From the NCBI GenBank assembly GCA_002086835.1, contig MVIG01000005.1, positions 248,001-312,000 of the forward strand: a DNA stretch of 64,000 nucleotides. Direction: 5' to 3'. Positions 26,592 through 35,746 of the stretch are shown here, piece after piece; positions within the stretch are counted from its first letter, which is position 1, and every line of letters begins with the position of its first letter. Origin of the DNA: Mycolicibacterium porcinum (GTDB taxonomy: Bacteria > Actinomycetota > Actinomycetes > Mycobacteriales > Mycobacteriaceae). The translations under genes were made by a program, and so were the position numbers. The notes beneath the pieces were generated by a model. That model had not been told where the DNA came from and did not search any database. It was given only the letters and a program-made list of their open reading frames with translations.

Positions 26592-27489
26592 CGACGACAG
26601 CTGGGACATCACCGAGAGTGTGGGTGCCACCGCACTCGGGGTGGCGATGGCCCGAGCTCACGAGACCGCATCCGACACTCCGCTGTTCACCGACCCGTAT
26701 GCGCAGATGTTTCTCGACGCCGCAGCCGCTCGGGGCTGGCGTCCGCCCACCGGCGCGATGGCCCAGCGGATTCGCGCCATCGGCAATTACGCCGCGTCCC
26801 GGACCAAATGGTTCGACGAGTTCTTTCTCGCGGCCGGCGCGGCGGGTATCCGGCAGTCGGTGATCCTGGCGGCCGGCCTGGACGCGCGGGCCTGGCGGTT
26901 GCCCTGGGTGCACGACAGCGTGGTGTTCGAGATCGACCAGCCGCAGGTGCTGCGGTTCAAGGAGGAGGTGCTCGCGGCGCACCGGGTGACGCCCAAGGCC
27001 CGGCATGTCGCCGTCGCGGTCGACCTACGCCAGGATTGGCCGAAGGCGTTGCGGGATGCGGGGTTCGACCCGACCGAGCCGACAGCGTGGTCGGTGGAGG
27101 GTTTGCTGCCCTACCTGCCCGCCGAAGCGCAGGACCTGCTGTTCGAGCGCATCACCGAACTCTCGGCTCGGGACAGCCGGATCGGGGTCGAAGCCTTCAG
27201 CGCCGGGTTCTTCTCCGAAGATCACCTGGCCCGTCGCCGTGAGCAGATCGCGAAGATGCGAGCCGAGTCCGACGACGGCCACGACATGCCTGATCCGGAG
27301 CAGCTCTGGTACATCGAGGATCGCCCCTATGTGCCGGATTGGCTCAGTGAGCACTGCTGGGAGGTGGCGGCCCTGCCTTCCGACGACCTGATGGCGCGCT
27401 ACCACCGTGCGATGCCGGCCGACCTCACCGAGGGCACCATGTCCACGGAGTTCGTCGAAGGCATCCTGACCGAGAAGTTTTCGGGCTGA
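26578..27489 (+). CDS. SAM-dependent methyltransferase, TIGR00027 (LCMT-like) family
   Basis: 303 aa. Typical mycobacterial family sequence: DDSWDITESVGATALGVAMA at the start, the SAM-binding GLDARAWRLPW and EIDQPQVL segments, and EGLLPYLP. The family is greatly expanded in mycobacteria; substrates are mostly unknown. Start ATG at 26578 lies inside mnhG, so it is probably expressed with the Mrp operon, though a functional link is unproven. Confidence 0.9.
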   Translation: MARTDDDSWDITESVGATALGVAMARAHETASDTPLFTDPYAQMFLDAAAARGWRPPTGAMAQRIRAIGNYAASRTKWFDEFFLAAGAAGIRQSVILAAGLDARAWRLPWVHDSVVFEIDQPQVLRFKEEVLAAHRVTPKARHVAVAVDLRQDWPKALRDAGFDPTEPTAWSVEGLLPYLPAEAQDLLFERITELSARDSRIGVEAFSAGFFSEDHLARRREQIAKMRAESDDGHDMPDPEQLWYIEDRPYVPDWLSEHCWEVAALPSDDLMARYHRAMPADLTEGTMSTEFVEGILTEKFSG

Positions 27490-27498
27490 GTCCCCGCG

Positions 27499-27723
27499 TT
27501 ACTTGTGCGGAGCCTTCACCGTCGGCGACGCGAACGACGTCTCGGGCGCCGACGGCGGCGTCTTCACGGTCGTGGTGCTGCTGAATTTCACGGCCACCGA
27601 ATCGGCGGCGCCCGGCGTGTCTGCATCGATCACTGTGATGGCACCGAGCACCGCCACAGCGCCTATGCCGGTCACGGCTGCCAACATCTTCAGCCGGTGG
27701 CGCGGCATGTCCTGCGGGTACAT
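27499..27723 (-). CDS. Small membrane-anchored or exported hypothetical protein
   Basis: 74 aa from the ATG at 27723, preceded by a good ribosome site (gttgaggagag). One hydrophobic segment (residues 12-32) is followed by a Thr/Ser/Pro-rich tail, so the tail is probably outside the membrane. No family recognised. Divergent from the PAP2 gene at 27866, 142 bp away, and tail-to-tail with the methyltransferase. Confidence 0.65.
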   Translation of the reverse strand: MYPQDMPRHRLKMLAAVTGIGAVAVLGAITVIDADTPGAADSVAVKFSSTTTVKTPPSAPETSFASPTVKAPHK

Positions 27724-27865
27724 CGAACTCTCCTCAACTCTTCCGCGGCGCGGTCGCCACGGCGATGCCACACGGTGACAGGTCGTCGATGAGAAATCGC
27801 TGATAAAGATCCGGGTGATCGCGACTCTCAGCGCTCCCTCAGCAACATCTGGCAAAGGTGGAGCG

Positions 27866-28540
27866 GTGAATGCGATGCGGCGGGTGACCTGGCAGGTCCC
27901 GATGGCGGTGGTTCTACTCATCGGATTCGCGGGGGTGGGCATCATCGCCCACACCGCCCGAGCGGGCACTGTTGTGGACCATCGCGTCCTCGACTGGTTC
28001 GTCGCGCAGCGCAACGCCGCGCTGACCGGCATCGCCACCCTGATCACCGATGTCGGCAGCCCGGCAGCCATCGCGGCGATCGCGGTGGTCGCCGCCGTGC
28101 TGATCTGGGCCCGCACGCGCGCGGCCGGCACCGCGATCGCCGTGGTGGCCACCGTCGGCCTCGCATCAGCGCTGAGCACCGTGAGCAAGGCGCTGGTGGG
28201 TTCGCACCGCCCGCCGACGGCCGTCCAGCTGCTGACCGAGACCGATCATTCGTACCCGTCCGGACACGTCACCGGAACGGCGGCACTGCTCGGCATCCTC
28301 GCGATCGTCGTCGGTACCCGCACCGGCCAGGTCGTCGGGTTGCTCGTCTGTGCCGCCGTGGCCACGCTCGTGGTGGCGGCGACCCGGCTCTACCTCGGCG
28401 TGCACTGGCTCACCGACGTGACCGGCGGGTTCCTGCTGGGTTCCGCGGCGGTGCTGCTGGGCTGGGCCTTCCTCGCCAGGTCTGCTGACCGGACCCCGGG
28501 AACGACCGAGGACTCAGCGGAGCCCACACTGACGAGATGA
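27866..28540 (+). CDS. PAP2-family membrane phosphatase
   Basis: 224 aa from a GTG at 27866 with aaaggtggag upstream. All three acid-phosphatase motifs are visible: KALVGSHRPP, SYPSGH and TRLYLGVHWLTD (KxxxxxxRP, PSGH, SRxxxxxHxxxD type), set among about six helices. Such enzymes dephosphorylate lipid phosphates such as undecaprenyl-PP, phosphatidic acid or PGP on the outer face. The histidine kinase that follows starts at the ATG overlapping its stop. Confidence 0.92.
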   Translation: MNAMRRVTWQVPMAVVLLIGFAGVGIIAHTARAGTVVDHRVLDWFVAQRNAALTGIATLITDVGSPAAIAAIAVVAAVLIWARTRAAGTAIAVVATVGLASALSTVSKALVGSHRPPTAVQLLTETDHSYPSGHVTGTAALLGILAIVVGTRTGQVVGLLVCAAVATLVVAATRLYLGVHWLTDVTGGFLLGSAAVLLGWAFLARSADRTPGTTEDSAEPTLTR

Positions 28541-29949
28541 TGTCGCCTGGTGGTACGGGCCGTCAACGGCTGCGGATCCGCCCATGGCCACGCCAGTGGG
28601 GTATCGCGACGCGCTCTGCCATCGTCGCGGCCACGGTGGTGCTGGTGGCGCTCATCGTCGCGGGCGCGGGCCTGACGGTGCTGCTCAACCACTACCTGAT
28701 CTCGGGCATCGACGAGGCCGCGGCGACGCGGCTGCATGACATCACCGCCGCGCTCAGGGACGAGTCCCCCGCCGACTTCGACAGCTCCCTGCTCGACACC
28801 GATCAGCGGGTGGTGGCCATCCAGATCATCACCGGCGCCGACACCGTCGCCTTCGGTTCCACCGATGCCCCGAGTACGCCGTTGGTGCCGGTGGCCGCTG
28901 TCGGCGCCAAACCCGCCCGGCTGTCCGACAATTCGGTTCCCGATGACGATCTCAGGATCGTCGGGCGGAAGATCGACACGTCACACGGGCGGTACACGGT
29001 GCTGGTCGCAGGCAGCAGTGAACTCGCGGAAACGACCGTCCGGACTGTCGCACTGCTGTTGTGCGGGACCGCGCCGCTGGTCATCGCCGCCGTGGCAGTG
29101 GTCACCTACGTGCTGGTGAAGCGATCACTGCGATCGGTCGACGCGATCCGCGCCCGGGTCGCCGAGATCAGCACCTCCGACCTGGCCGAACGCGTACCTC
29201 GGCCCGACAGCCACGATGAGATCGCCGCCCTCGCCGACACGATGAACGCGATGTTGGCCCGCCTGGAAACCGGGCACACCGCGCAGCGCCAGTTCGTCGG
29301 GGACGCGTCCCATGAGCTGCGCAGCCCGTTGGCCACGATCATCTCCGCCCTGGATGTCGCCCAGGCCCACCCCGAGTTGCTCGATCAGGACCTGCTCGAA
29401 TCCACCCTGATGCCCGAGGCGCAGCGAATGCAATCACTCGTCGACGACCTGTTGCTGCTGGCCCGAGCTGATGAGCGGGGCCTGAAACTCCGTCGTGAGG
29501 AGCTGGACCTGGCGTCGGCCATCGAGGCCGAGGCCGATCGGCTCCGGCGCGGGACCCGGCTCGCGGTGCACACCGATATCGGTGATGCCCAGACTTCGGG
29601 GGACCCCCGGGCACTGGCACGTGTGTTGCGAAATCTGACCGACAACGCGGCGCGTCACGCGCAGTCCCGCATCGAGATCGGGCTGCAGCGGCAGGGCCGC
29701 AATGTTGTGCTGACCGTCGCCGACGACGGCCCGGGCATACCGGCGGCGGACCGGCTGCGAGTGTTCGCCCGGTTCGTCCGGCTGGACTCCGATCGGTCCC
29801 GAAACGGTGGCGGGACCGGGCTCGGTCTGGCGATCGTCTCCGAAATCGTTGCAGCGCATGGCGGCACGGTCTCCGTGGCGGAGCGTTCCGGCGGCGGCAC
29901 CGTCGTCCGGGTTCAGTTACCCGGGCGCTCTTCCGAATCGAGCCGGTAG
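28537..29949 (+). CDS. Sensor histidine kinase (HisKA, HAMP)
   Basis: 470 aa. Membrane segment at about residues 25-50, an extracytoplasmic domain to about 170, a second membrane segment near 172-193, HAMP, HisKA (FVGDASHELRSPLATI, His about 259) and HATPase_c (NLTDNAARHA, DDGPGIP, GTGLGLAIVSE). Translationally coupled to the PAP2 phosphatase by ATGA. The likely cognate response regulator is on the opposite strand, and its 3' end overlaps this gene by 37 bp. Confidence 0.92.
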   Translation: MMSPGGTGRQRLRIRPWPRQWGIATRSAIVAATVVLVALIVAGAGLTVLLNHYLISGIDEAAATRLHDITAALRDESPADFDSSLLDTDQRVVAIQIITGADTVAFGSTDAPSTPLVPVAAVGAKPARLSDNSVPDDDLRIVGRKIDTSHGRYTVLVAGSSELAETTVRTVALLLCGTAPLVIAAVAVVTYVLVKRSLRSVDAIRARVAEISTSDLAERVPRPDSHDEIAALADTMNAMLARLETGHTAQRQFVGDASHELRSPLATIISALDVAQAHPELLDQDLLESTLMPEAQRMQSLVDDLLLLARADERGLKLRREELDLASAIEAEADRLRRGTRLAVHTDIGDAQTSGDPRALARVLRNLTDNAARHAQSRIEIGLQRQGRNVVLTVADDGPGIPAADRLRVFARFVRLDSDRSRNGGGTGLGLAIVSEIVAAHGGTVSVAERSGGGTVVRVQLPGRSSESSR

Positions 29950-30599
29950 CCGACGCCCCGGACCGTGTGAATGCTGTGGGTGCCGAACGGCACGTCGATC
30001 TTGCGGCGAACGTAGCGCACGTAGACTTCGACGACGTTGTGCGGACCCTCGTAGTGGGAATCCCACACGTTGCGCAGGATGTCGGCCTTGGTCACCACGG
30101 CGTCCTTGTTCCGCATCAGGTACTGCAGCAGGCTGAATTCCTTGGGTGTCAGGTCAATTGGGGTATCGCCACGGGCGACGGTCTTGCGGGCCGGATCCAG
30201 CGACAGCGATCCCGCGGTCATGACGACCGGGCGCTGCGGCGCGCACCGTCGCCGCAGTGCCCGCATCCTGGCCGCCAGCACGTTGAACTTGAACGGTTTG
30301 GTGAGGTAGTCGTCGGCTCCCAGATCGAACGCGTCGGTCTCGTCGAATTCGCCGTCCTTCGCGGTCAGCATCAGCACCGGCGTCCACACCTGCTGCGCCC
30401 GGATCCGCCGCAGCACCTCGTAGCCGCTCATGCCGGGAAGCATGATGTCGAGCAGGATCACGTCGAAGTCGTCTTCCACCGCCAGGTGCGCCCCGTCGAC
30501 GCCGTTGTCAGCCACGACCACCACGCATCCCTCGGCCCGCAACCCAAGGCTCAGCGTCTTGGTCAGCCGCGGCTCATCGTCGACGATCAGCACCCTCAT
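29913..30599 (-). CDS. OmpR/PhoB-type response regulator
   Basis: 228 aa from the ATG at 30599. Receiver: Asp7, Asp8, phospho-acceptor Asp51 (DVILLDIMLPGMSG) and Lys101 (YLTKPF). C-terminal winged helix: IDLTPKEFSLLQYLMRNKDA and VRRKIDVP, with the GVGYRL signature. Starts 4 bp after the LON-domain gene, so the two are co-transcribed. Pairs by proximity with the convergent histidine kinase; the overlapping 3' ends make antisense mRNA pairing possible. Confidence 0.92.
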   Translation of the reverse strand: MRVLIVDDEPRLTKTLSLGLRAEGCVVVVADNGVDGAHLAVEDDFDVILLDIMLPGMSGYEVLRRIRAQQVWTPVLMLTAKDGEFDETDAFDLGADDYLTKPFKFNVLAARMRALRRRCAPQRPVVMTAGSLSLDPARKTVARGDTPIDLTPKEFSLLQYLMRNKDAVVTKADILRNVWDSHYEGPHNVVEVYVRYVRRKIDVPFGTHSIHTVRGVGYRLDSEERPGN

Positions 30600-30603
30600 C
30601 CCG

Positions 30604-31230
30604 TCACTCCGAAAGCTGAAATTCCACCATCGCGGTGACGGTGTCCACGGCCTCGCTGAGCACTTCGACGCGGGCCGCTTCCGACGGTGCGGCCAACAGC
30701 GAGTAGCGGTCGGCCTGCCCCATCGGCAACCGGGCAGCCAACGCGTACAGGTGGTTCTCCGGGTCGACTCCGGCCGATTCGACGATCTCGCGGCTGCGGA
30801 CCGGCGTGCCGCGAGCCTCCCCGATCCGGTCGAGCAGCGCGACCATCCGGTCTTCGACATCGCTGATGCGGGCCGCGTCCGCCTGCCCGTCGGGATCGTC
30901 GGGCCACAGTTCGATCTCGGCGCGAGGATATGGGTCATCGTCAAGCCACCGCTGCACCCGGATGCGCTCGCCCATCACACACAGCAGCCGGTACTTGCCC
31001 ACACCGAACTCCTGGCAGTCCACGATCCTGGCCAGCGCCCCGACATCGCACCGGCGGTCACCGCCGCCCACCTCGCGGCCGGCCGAGATCAGCACCACCC
31101 CGAAAGACGGCTCCGACATGGCCATACAGTCACCCACCATCGCCACGTAGCGCGGTTCGAAGATCCGCAGCGGCAGTTCCTGGCCGGGCAGCATCGCCAC
31201 TTCGAGAGGAAACATGGGTGAGACCGTCAT
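30604..31230 (-). CDS. LON substrate-binding domain protein (Rv0434-like)
   Basis: 208 aa. A stand-alone Lon N-terminal (LON/PUA-like) domain: FPLEVAMLPGQELPLRIFEP at residues 7-26 and GVVLISAGREVGGG after it. It has no ATPase or protease domain. In full Lon protease this domain recognises substrates; free-standing copies are widespread and poorly understood. Corresponds to Rv0434 next to the Rv0433-type ligase in M. tuberculosis; here the double Lrp regulator gene is placed between them. Co-oriented with the response regulator, 4 bp apart. Confidence 0.9.
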   Translation of the reverse strand: MTVSPMFPLEVAMLPGQELPLRIFEPRYVAMVGDCMAMSEPSFGVVLISAGREVGGGDRRCDVGALARIVDCQEFGVGKYRLLCVMGERIRVQRWLDDDPYPRAEIELWPDDPDGQADAARISDVEDRMVALLDRIGEARGTPVRSREIVESAGVDPENHLYALAARLPMGQADRYSLLAAPSEAARVEVLSEAVDTVTAMVEFQLSE

Positions 31231-31290
31231 GTCGCCAGGATCGTCCTCGCCTATGGGGATGGCAAGGCCGGCAGCCGGTAACCTCAGGTG

Positions 31291-32313
31291 ATGCCACCGT
31301 CAGCGGAGCTTGAGGCAGCCCGCACGCTGCTGTCCGATCCGGGCTACACCGACCTCGACGCGGTCGACCGCCAACTGATCGAACTGCTGCAGGCCGATGG
31401 CCGTATTCCCTACGCGGAGCTGGCCCGCCGTGCCGACATCACGGAAAAGGCTGCCCGCCGCCGGGTTTCGCGGCTGCTGAGCGAGGGCTACATGACCATC
31501 GCCGCCATCACCGATCCGGCTGTGCTCGGATTCGGTTCGCTGGGGCTGGCTCTGCTGACCGTCGACGGATCCCGCACCCCGGTCGAGCTCGCCGCCGAGC
31601 TCGCACAGCTCCCCGAAGCCGACTACGTGACGGCGACGACGGGACCCTACGGCGTGGTCCTGGAGCTGGTCTGCACCGATGCCCGCGAATTGCACGATGT
31701 CGCGTTCGGCAAGATCGCGGCGCTGCCCGGGGTCCGTTCGGTCGAACTGCTGCCCTATCTTCGGCTGCATTATCAGCAGGCCCGGCTGTCCGGCGTGCTC
31801 TCGGACGGCGCGGTGCGCCCGCGCCCACTCGACGAGATCGACCGCGCGATCCTGACGCGCCTCGCCGTCGACGGCCGCGCCGCCTTCCGCGACTTCGCTT
31901 CTGCACTGGGCCTGTCCGAGACCACCATCCGGGTCCGGTACAACCGGATGGTGGAGACGGGCGCGGCCCGGGTGATGTGCATCGCCAACCCGCTACGACT
32001 CGGCTACCGCCACAGCAGCTGGGTGGCGCTCCGTACCGACGGCCGGGCCGGCGCGCAGAAGGTGGCAGAGGCGCTGACCCGGGTGGAGGCGGTGTCCTAC
32101 GTGGCTCTGACCGCCGGGCGTTGGGACGTGCTGGCCGAGGTGGTGACGGCCCGCGGCGAGGATCTGCTCACCGTGCTCGACGAGAGCATCCGCGGCCTGG
32201 ACGGCGTCACCGCCATCCAGGCCTGGCCGTATGTCGCGGTGCACTACAAGGCAATTCATCCTCGAAACGGTGATGAGGCGCCCGGCTACGACACCGACAT
32301 CCGGTTGGCCTGA
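31291..32313 (+). CDS. Lrp/AsnC-family regulator with two tandem units
   Basis: 340 aa from the ATG at 31291 (GTG at 31288 adds one residue). Two Lrp-type halves: HTH 1 LDAVDRQLIELLQADGRIPY with ITEKAARRRVSRLL, and HTH 2 LDEIDRAILTRLAVDGRAAF with LSETTIRVRYNRMV, each followed by an AsnC-type ligand domain. Typical Lrp proteins are about 150 aa, so this is a fused duplication that can act with two DNA-binding units per chain. Its end is 3 bp from the convergent ligase gene. Regulon unknown; amino acid sensing is the family norm. Confidence 0.88.
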   Translation: MPPSAELEAARTLLSDPGYTDLDAVDRQLIELLQADGRIPYAELARRADITEKAARRRVSRLLSEGYMTIAAITDPAVLGFGSLGLALLTVDGSRTPVELAAELAQLPEADYVTATTGPYGVVLELVCTDARELHDVAFGKIAALPGVRSVELLPYLRLHYQQARLSGVLSDGAVRPRPLDEIDRAILTRLAVDGRAAFRDFASALGLSETTIRVRYNRMVETGAARVMCIANPLRLGYRHSSWVALRTDGRAGAQKVAEALTRVEAVSYVALTAGRWDVLAEVVTARGEDLLTVLDESIRGLDGVTAIQAWPYVAVHYKAIHPRNGDEAPGYDTDIRLA

Positions 32314-32316
32314 GGA

Positions 32317-33447
32317 TTACAGCTGAAGTTCGCCCACCAGGGCGTCGACGACTTCACGCAGGTCGCCGTCACTCTCCTCTGCCACCCGGCGCTGCCGCTG
32401 ATAGGAGCCGCCGCCGCGGTAGATGTCGGTCACCGCGGCGAGCTCGTCGGAGCATCCCAGTGACTTGGCAACCGGCTCAAGGTGATTCAGCAGATCATCG
32501 AGGTCTTCGGTGACCAATCGCTCGTTGCTGTCCGCGTCGAGGATGATCACGGCGTCCAGGCCGTAGCGTGCCGCCCGCCACTTGTTCTCCTGAACGTGCC
32601 AGGGCGGCATGGTCGGCAACTGCTCGCCGGCATCGAGCCTGCGGTCCAGATCGACGATGAGGCAGTGGGTCAGCGCCACGAGGGCACCGAGCTCACGCAC
32701 GTTGGACACCCCGTCGAAGATCCGCACTTCGACCGTGCCCAGATGCGGCGACGGCCTGATGTCCCAACGGATCTCGTTGAGGTGATCGATGATGCCGGTC
32801 TTCTTCTGATCGTGGACGAAGCCCTCGAACTCCGGCCAGGTCTGGAATTGGAACGGCAGGCCGGCTGTGGGCAACTGCTGGAACATCATCGCCCGGTTGC
32901 TCGCGTACCCGGTGTCCTCACCGTCCCAGAACGGTGAGGACGCCGACAGCGCCAGCAAGTGCGGGTACTGGTTGAGCAGCGAGGAGATGATCGGCATCAC
33001 CTTGTGCGCCGAGGAGATCCCGACGTGCACGTGCACACCCCAGATCAGCATCTGGCGACCCCACCACTGGGTGCGCTTGATCAGCTCGGCGTACCGCGGC
33101 GCGTCGGTGAGCTGCTGCGCCGACCATTTCGCGAACGGATGGGTACCCGCGCAGAACAGCTCCATGCCGCGGTCGTGCACGATCTTGCGAACCGGTCCGA
33201 GAGTGCTGCGCAGGTCGTCCATCGCCTCACCGGTGTTCTCACAGATACCGGTGACGATCTCGATGGTGTTGCGCAGCAACTCCTTGTGCACGTGCGGCGT
33301 CTCGCCGACCTCCGCGATCACCTCGGCGGCGCCGTTGCTCAGATCACGAGTGTCGGCGTCGACGAGAGCGAACTCCCACTCGACGCCGACAGTGGGCCGG
33401 GGCGACCCGGCGAAATCGATCCGGCTGTCAGCCGGCGCCGATAACAC
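32317..33447 (-). CDS. Carboxylate-amine ligase YbdK family (Rv0433-like)
   Basis: 376 aa from the GTG at 33447, giving the same length as Rv0433; this start overlaps sodC by 20 bp. Glutamate-cysteine ligase type 2 family: [36 protein letters not shown] and a C-terminal region typical of YbdK. Family members have weak glutamate-cysteine ligase activity in vitro; in mycobacteria, which use mycothiol, the real substrate is uncertain. Part of the conserved sodC - Rv0433 - Rv0434 neighbourhood. Confidence 0.9.
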   Translation of the reverse strand: MLSAPADSRIDFAGSPRPTVGVEWEFALVDADTRDLSNGAAEVIAEVGETPHVHKELLRNTIEIVTGICENTGEAMDDLRSTLGPVRKIVHDRGMELFCAGTHPFAKWSAQQLTDAPRYAELIKRTQWWGRQMLIWGVHVHVGISSAHKVMPIISSLLNQYPHLLALSASSPFWDGEDTGYASNRAMMFQQLPTAGLPFQFQTWPEFEGFVHDQKKTGIIDHLNEIRWDIRPSPHLGTVEVRIFDGVSNVRELGALVALTHCLIVDLDRRLDAGEQLPTMPPWHVQENKWRAARYGLDAVIILDADSNERLVTEDLDDLLNHLEPVAKSLGCSDELAAVTDIYRGGGSYQRQRRVAEESDGDLREVVDALVGELQL

Positions 33448-34135
33448 CGCACGCCACCCGACTGCCGGCGTCGCCGGTGGCCAAGGTCGCCTGATCGGGG
33501 CCGGGTGCACCGCCGATGACCTGCTGGTACTTCTCCGGCGGGATGTTGGCGAAGTTGTCCGACTTCTCGTGGATGATGATCGCGGTCTTGGCTCCGCCGA
33601 GCAGGTCGGCCGCGGTGAACGCGTCCGTGGTGGTCACCAGCTTGCCCGAGCCGTCAGCGCGGATCTGCAACGAGCTGAGGTCACCGCTGGAGGGGTGGCC
33701 GCTGTGTCCGGAGACCTGGAAATGGCCGCCGGCCGAGTTGAAGTCACCGGGCGCACCGCCGGTGGGAGCCACCGAGTTGGCCTCGCACTTGCCGACCGAG
33801 TGGATGTGCAGGCCGTGGAATCCGGGAGCCAACTTGCCCGGAGCGGTGGTCTCGACAGTGACGGTGGCGAAGCCGTCGGCGAACTGGAAGTCGGCGGTTG
33901 CCACGGACGTGCCGTCTGCGGTCTTCAGCTCCGCGGTGAGGGTCTCGCCGCCGCTGGTGGCCGGTGCTCCGTGCCCGCCACCCTCACCGGGAGCGGCCGT
34001 CGGCGACGGCGATCCCGTCCAGATCGCCGGAGTGGTACCGGGCGTGTCGGACGGCACCTGTCCAGGCGGACTGCAGGCGCTCAGCGCGACAACGGGGGCA
34101 GCGAACAGGATGGCAACACTGACGGGCTTCAGCAT
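33428..34135 (-). CDS. sodC: Cu,Zn superoxide dismutase, lipoprotein
   Basis: 235 aa. Signal peptide with lipobox ending ALSAC (Cys21) gives an outer-face lipoprotein, as in mycobacterial SodC (240 aa in M. tuberculosis). A Pro/Ser/Gly-rich linker precedes the SOD domain. Copper-ligand region [14 protein letters not shown], then GGHF and IIIHEK; the C-terminus has SRVACGVI. Converts periplasmic superoxide to H2O2 and O2. Followed directly by the YbdK-type gene. Confidence 0.93.
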   Translation of the reverse strand: MLKPVSVAILFAAPVVALSACSPPGQVPSDTPGTTPAIWTGSPSPTAAPGEGGGHGAPATSGGETLTAELKTADGTSVATADFQFADGFATVTVETTAPGKLAPGFHGLHIHSVGKCEANSVAPTGGAPGDFNSAGGHFQVSGHSGHPSSGDLSSLQIRADGSGKLVTTTDAFTAADLLGGAKTAIIIHEKSDNFANIPPEKYQQVIGGAPGPDQATLATGDAGSRVACGVIGAG

Positions 34136-34145
34136 GGCCCAAAGC

Positions 34146-34616
34146 CTAGCCGGTGACTACTACGATCACGCCCGGTGGTTGCTCAAGAAGTTCCGCACGC
34201 CGTGGTTCGACGGGCGCCTGGATCGCCTTGCCCACGGCCTCGGCGGCTTCCTTCTCGCCCGCGGTCTCACCGAAGAACACCGTGGTGCCGGTGACACCTT
34301 CCAACGCCAGATTGCCGGTCTCGGTCACATTCCAGTGCGCCTCGCGCAGCCGGTTGGCGGTGGTCTCGGCCGCACCGGCGACATCGGAAACGTTGTAGAC
34401 GCGCACGTCGGCCTTGACCTCAGGTGCGGGTTCGGCCTTTGCCGAGGCCTTCGTGGTCGTCGTCGAGGTGGTCGTGGTCACGGACGACGACTGGTCCGAA
34501 GAGTCGTCGTCGGAACCGAGCGCCTGGAAACCGACCAGCAGGAACACGACCCCCAGGAACAACAGCACCATCACCATGGCACGCAGGGGCAACCCGGAGG
34601 AGTCTCGCTGATTCAT
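34146..34616 (-). CDS. LytR_C-domain membrane protein (Rv0431-like)
   Basis: 156 aa from the ATG at 34616. One membrane helix (about residues 14-36), a Ser/Thr-rich linker, then a LytR_C (DUF2183/CpsA-C-terminal type) domain from about residue 75: [20 protein letters not shown] and [17 protein letters not shown]. Corresponds to Rv0431, once called a tuberculin-related peptide and linked to membrane vesicle control (virR). Localised to the membrane with the domain outside. Ends 10 bp before sodC. Confidence 0.9.
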   Translation of the reverse strand: MNQRDSSGLPLRAMVMVLLFLGVVFLLVGFQALGSDDDSSDQSSSVTTTTSTTTTKASAKAEPAPEVKADVRVYNVSDVAGAAETTANRLREAHWNVTETGNLALEGVTGTTVFFGETAGEKEAAEAVGKAIQAPVEPRRAELLEQPPGVIVVVTG

Positions 34617-34690
34617 CGCCACCACTGTATCGAGCGAACCGCCCGATCCCTCATTCCGGCCATTTGTCCTCCTCGCGTGCGGGAAGACCT

Positions 34691-35002
34691 TCAGGTGCTG
34701 ATATCGAAGCCGAGCCGCCGCGCGGCCCGCGCCTTCTGCCGGCTGGCCCGCATCCGCCGCAGCCGCTTGACCAGCATCGGGTCGGCGGCCAGCGCCTCGG
34801 GACGGTCCACCAGCGCGTTCAGCACCTGGTAGTAGCGGGTAGCCGACATCGAGAAGAGCTCTTTGATCGCGTCTTCCTTGCTTCCGGCGTACTTCCACCA
34901 TTGGCGTTCGAACGCCAAAATATCGTGCTCGCGCCGGGTGAGCCCATCGCTCAGGTCAGAGTCGTCCCCGGATTGCTCAGTCCGCGCCATGGCGCCGTCC
35001 AT
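34691..35002 (-). CDS. DUF3263 protein (Rv0430-like)
   Basis: 103 aa. The ATG at 35002 is chosen because AAGGAG sits six bases upstream; a second ATG at 34990 is weaker. DUF3263 helical domain: SDGLTRREHDILAFERQWW and SMSATRYYQVLNALVDRPEA, with a basic C-terminus (RLRRMRASRQKARAARRLG). HTH-like pattern suggests DNA or RNA binding but this is not proven. Divergent from def across a 138-bp intergenic region. Confidence 0.88.
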   Translation of the reverse strand: MDGAMARTEQSGDDSDLSDGLTRREHDILAFERQWWKYAGSKEDAIKELFSMSATRYYQVLNALVDRPEALAADPMLVKRLRRMRASRQKARAARRLGFDIST

Positions 35003-35140
35003 ATCGCTCCTTGGACCCTTCCGACACTTGAGAAATAACATCGCTGTGGTTCGGCGATCATTCAACCACGGCTTGCTGGGTCCGGCTGACACATAAACCC
35101 GCGAGTCGGGTGAGAAGGATTGCCACTTTAAGCTTCCCCC

Positions 35141-35734
35141 ATGGCCGTCGTACCGATTTGCATCGTCGGAGATCCCGTTCTGCACACGCCGACCGAGCCG
35201 GTGCCTGTCGGCCCGGACGGTTCGCTGCCCGCGGACCTGCCCCAACTCATCCAGGACATGTTCGACACCATGGACGCCGCGAACGGGGTTGGCTTGGCGG
35301 CCAACCAGATCGGCGTGGGCAAGCGGTTGTTCGTCTATGACTGCGCCCCGACCCGCGGCCACACCACCCGCCGCCGCGGGGTTGTCATCAACCCGGTGCT
35401 GGAGACCTCCGAGGTTCCCGAGACGATGCCCGACCCCGACGACGACGAGGAAGGCTGCCTGTCCGTGCCGGGCGAGAATTTCCCGACCGGCCGGGCCGAC
35501 TGGGCGCGGGTCACCGGGCTGGACGCCGACGGTTCGCCGGTCACTCTCGAGGGCACCGACTTGTTTGCCCGGATGCTGCAGCACGAGACCGGGCACCTCG
35601 ACGGATTCCTCTACATCGACCGGCTCGTGGGCCGGTACGCGCGCGCGGCGAAGAAGACCGTCAAGCGCAACGGGTGGGGCGTGCCGGGCCTGTCCTGGAT
35701 GCCGGGCGAGGTTCCCGACCCGTTCGGTCACTGA
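35141..35734 (+). CDS. def: Peptide deformylase
   Basis: 197 aa, same size as the mycobacterial enzyme. All three motifs are present: [19 protein letters not shown] (metal-binding Cys) and QHETGHLDG (HExxH). Removes the N-formyl group from nascent proteins at the ribosome, with Fe2+ or another metal. The GNAT gene starts 12 bp downstream, and xthA follows. Confidence 0.95.
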   Translation: MAVVPICIVGDPVLHTPTEPVPVGPDGSLPADLPQLIQDMFDTMDAANGVGLAANQIGVGKRLFVYDCAPTRGHTTRRRGVVINPVLETSEVPETMPDPDDDEEGCLSVPGENFPTGRADWARVTGLDADGSPVTLEGTDLFARMLQHETGHLDGFLYIDRLVGRYARAAKKTVKRNGWGVPGLSWMPGEVPDPFGH

Positions 35735-35746
35735 TGCCGGTCACCG

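Noticed and set aside
33428..33510. Longer start for the YbdK-type ligase (33510)
   Set aside because: It would add Pro-rich residues overlapping sodC by 83 bp; the GTG at 33447 gives the 376-aa length of the M. tuberculosis protein.
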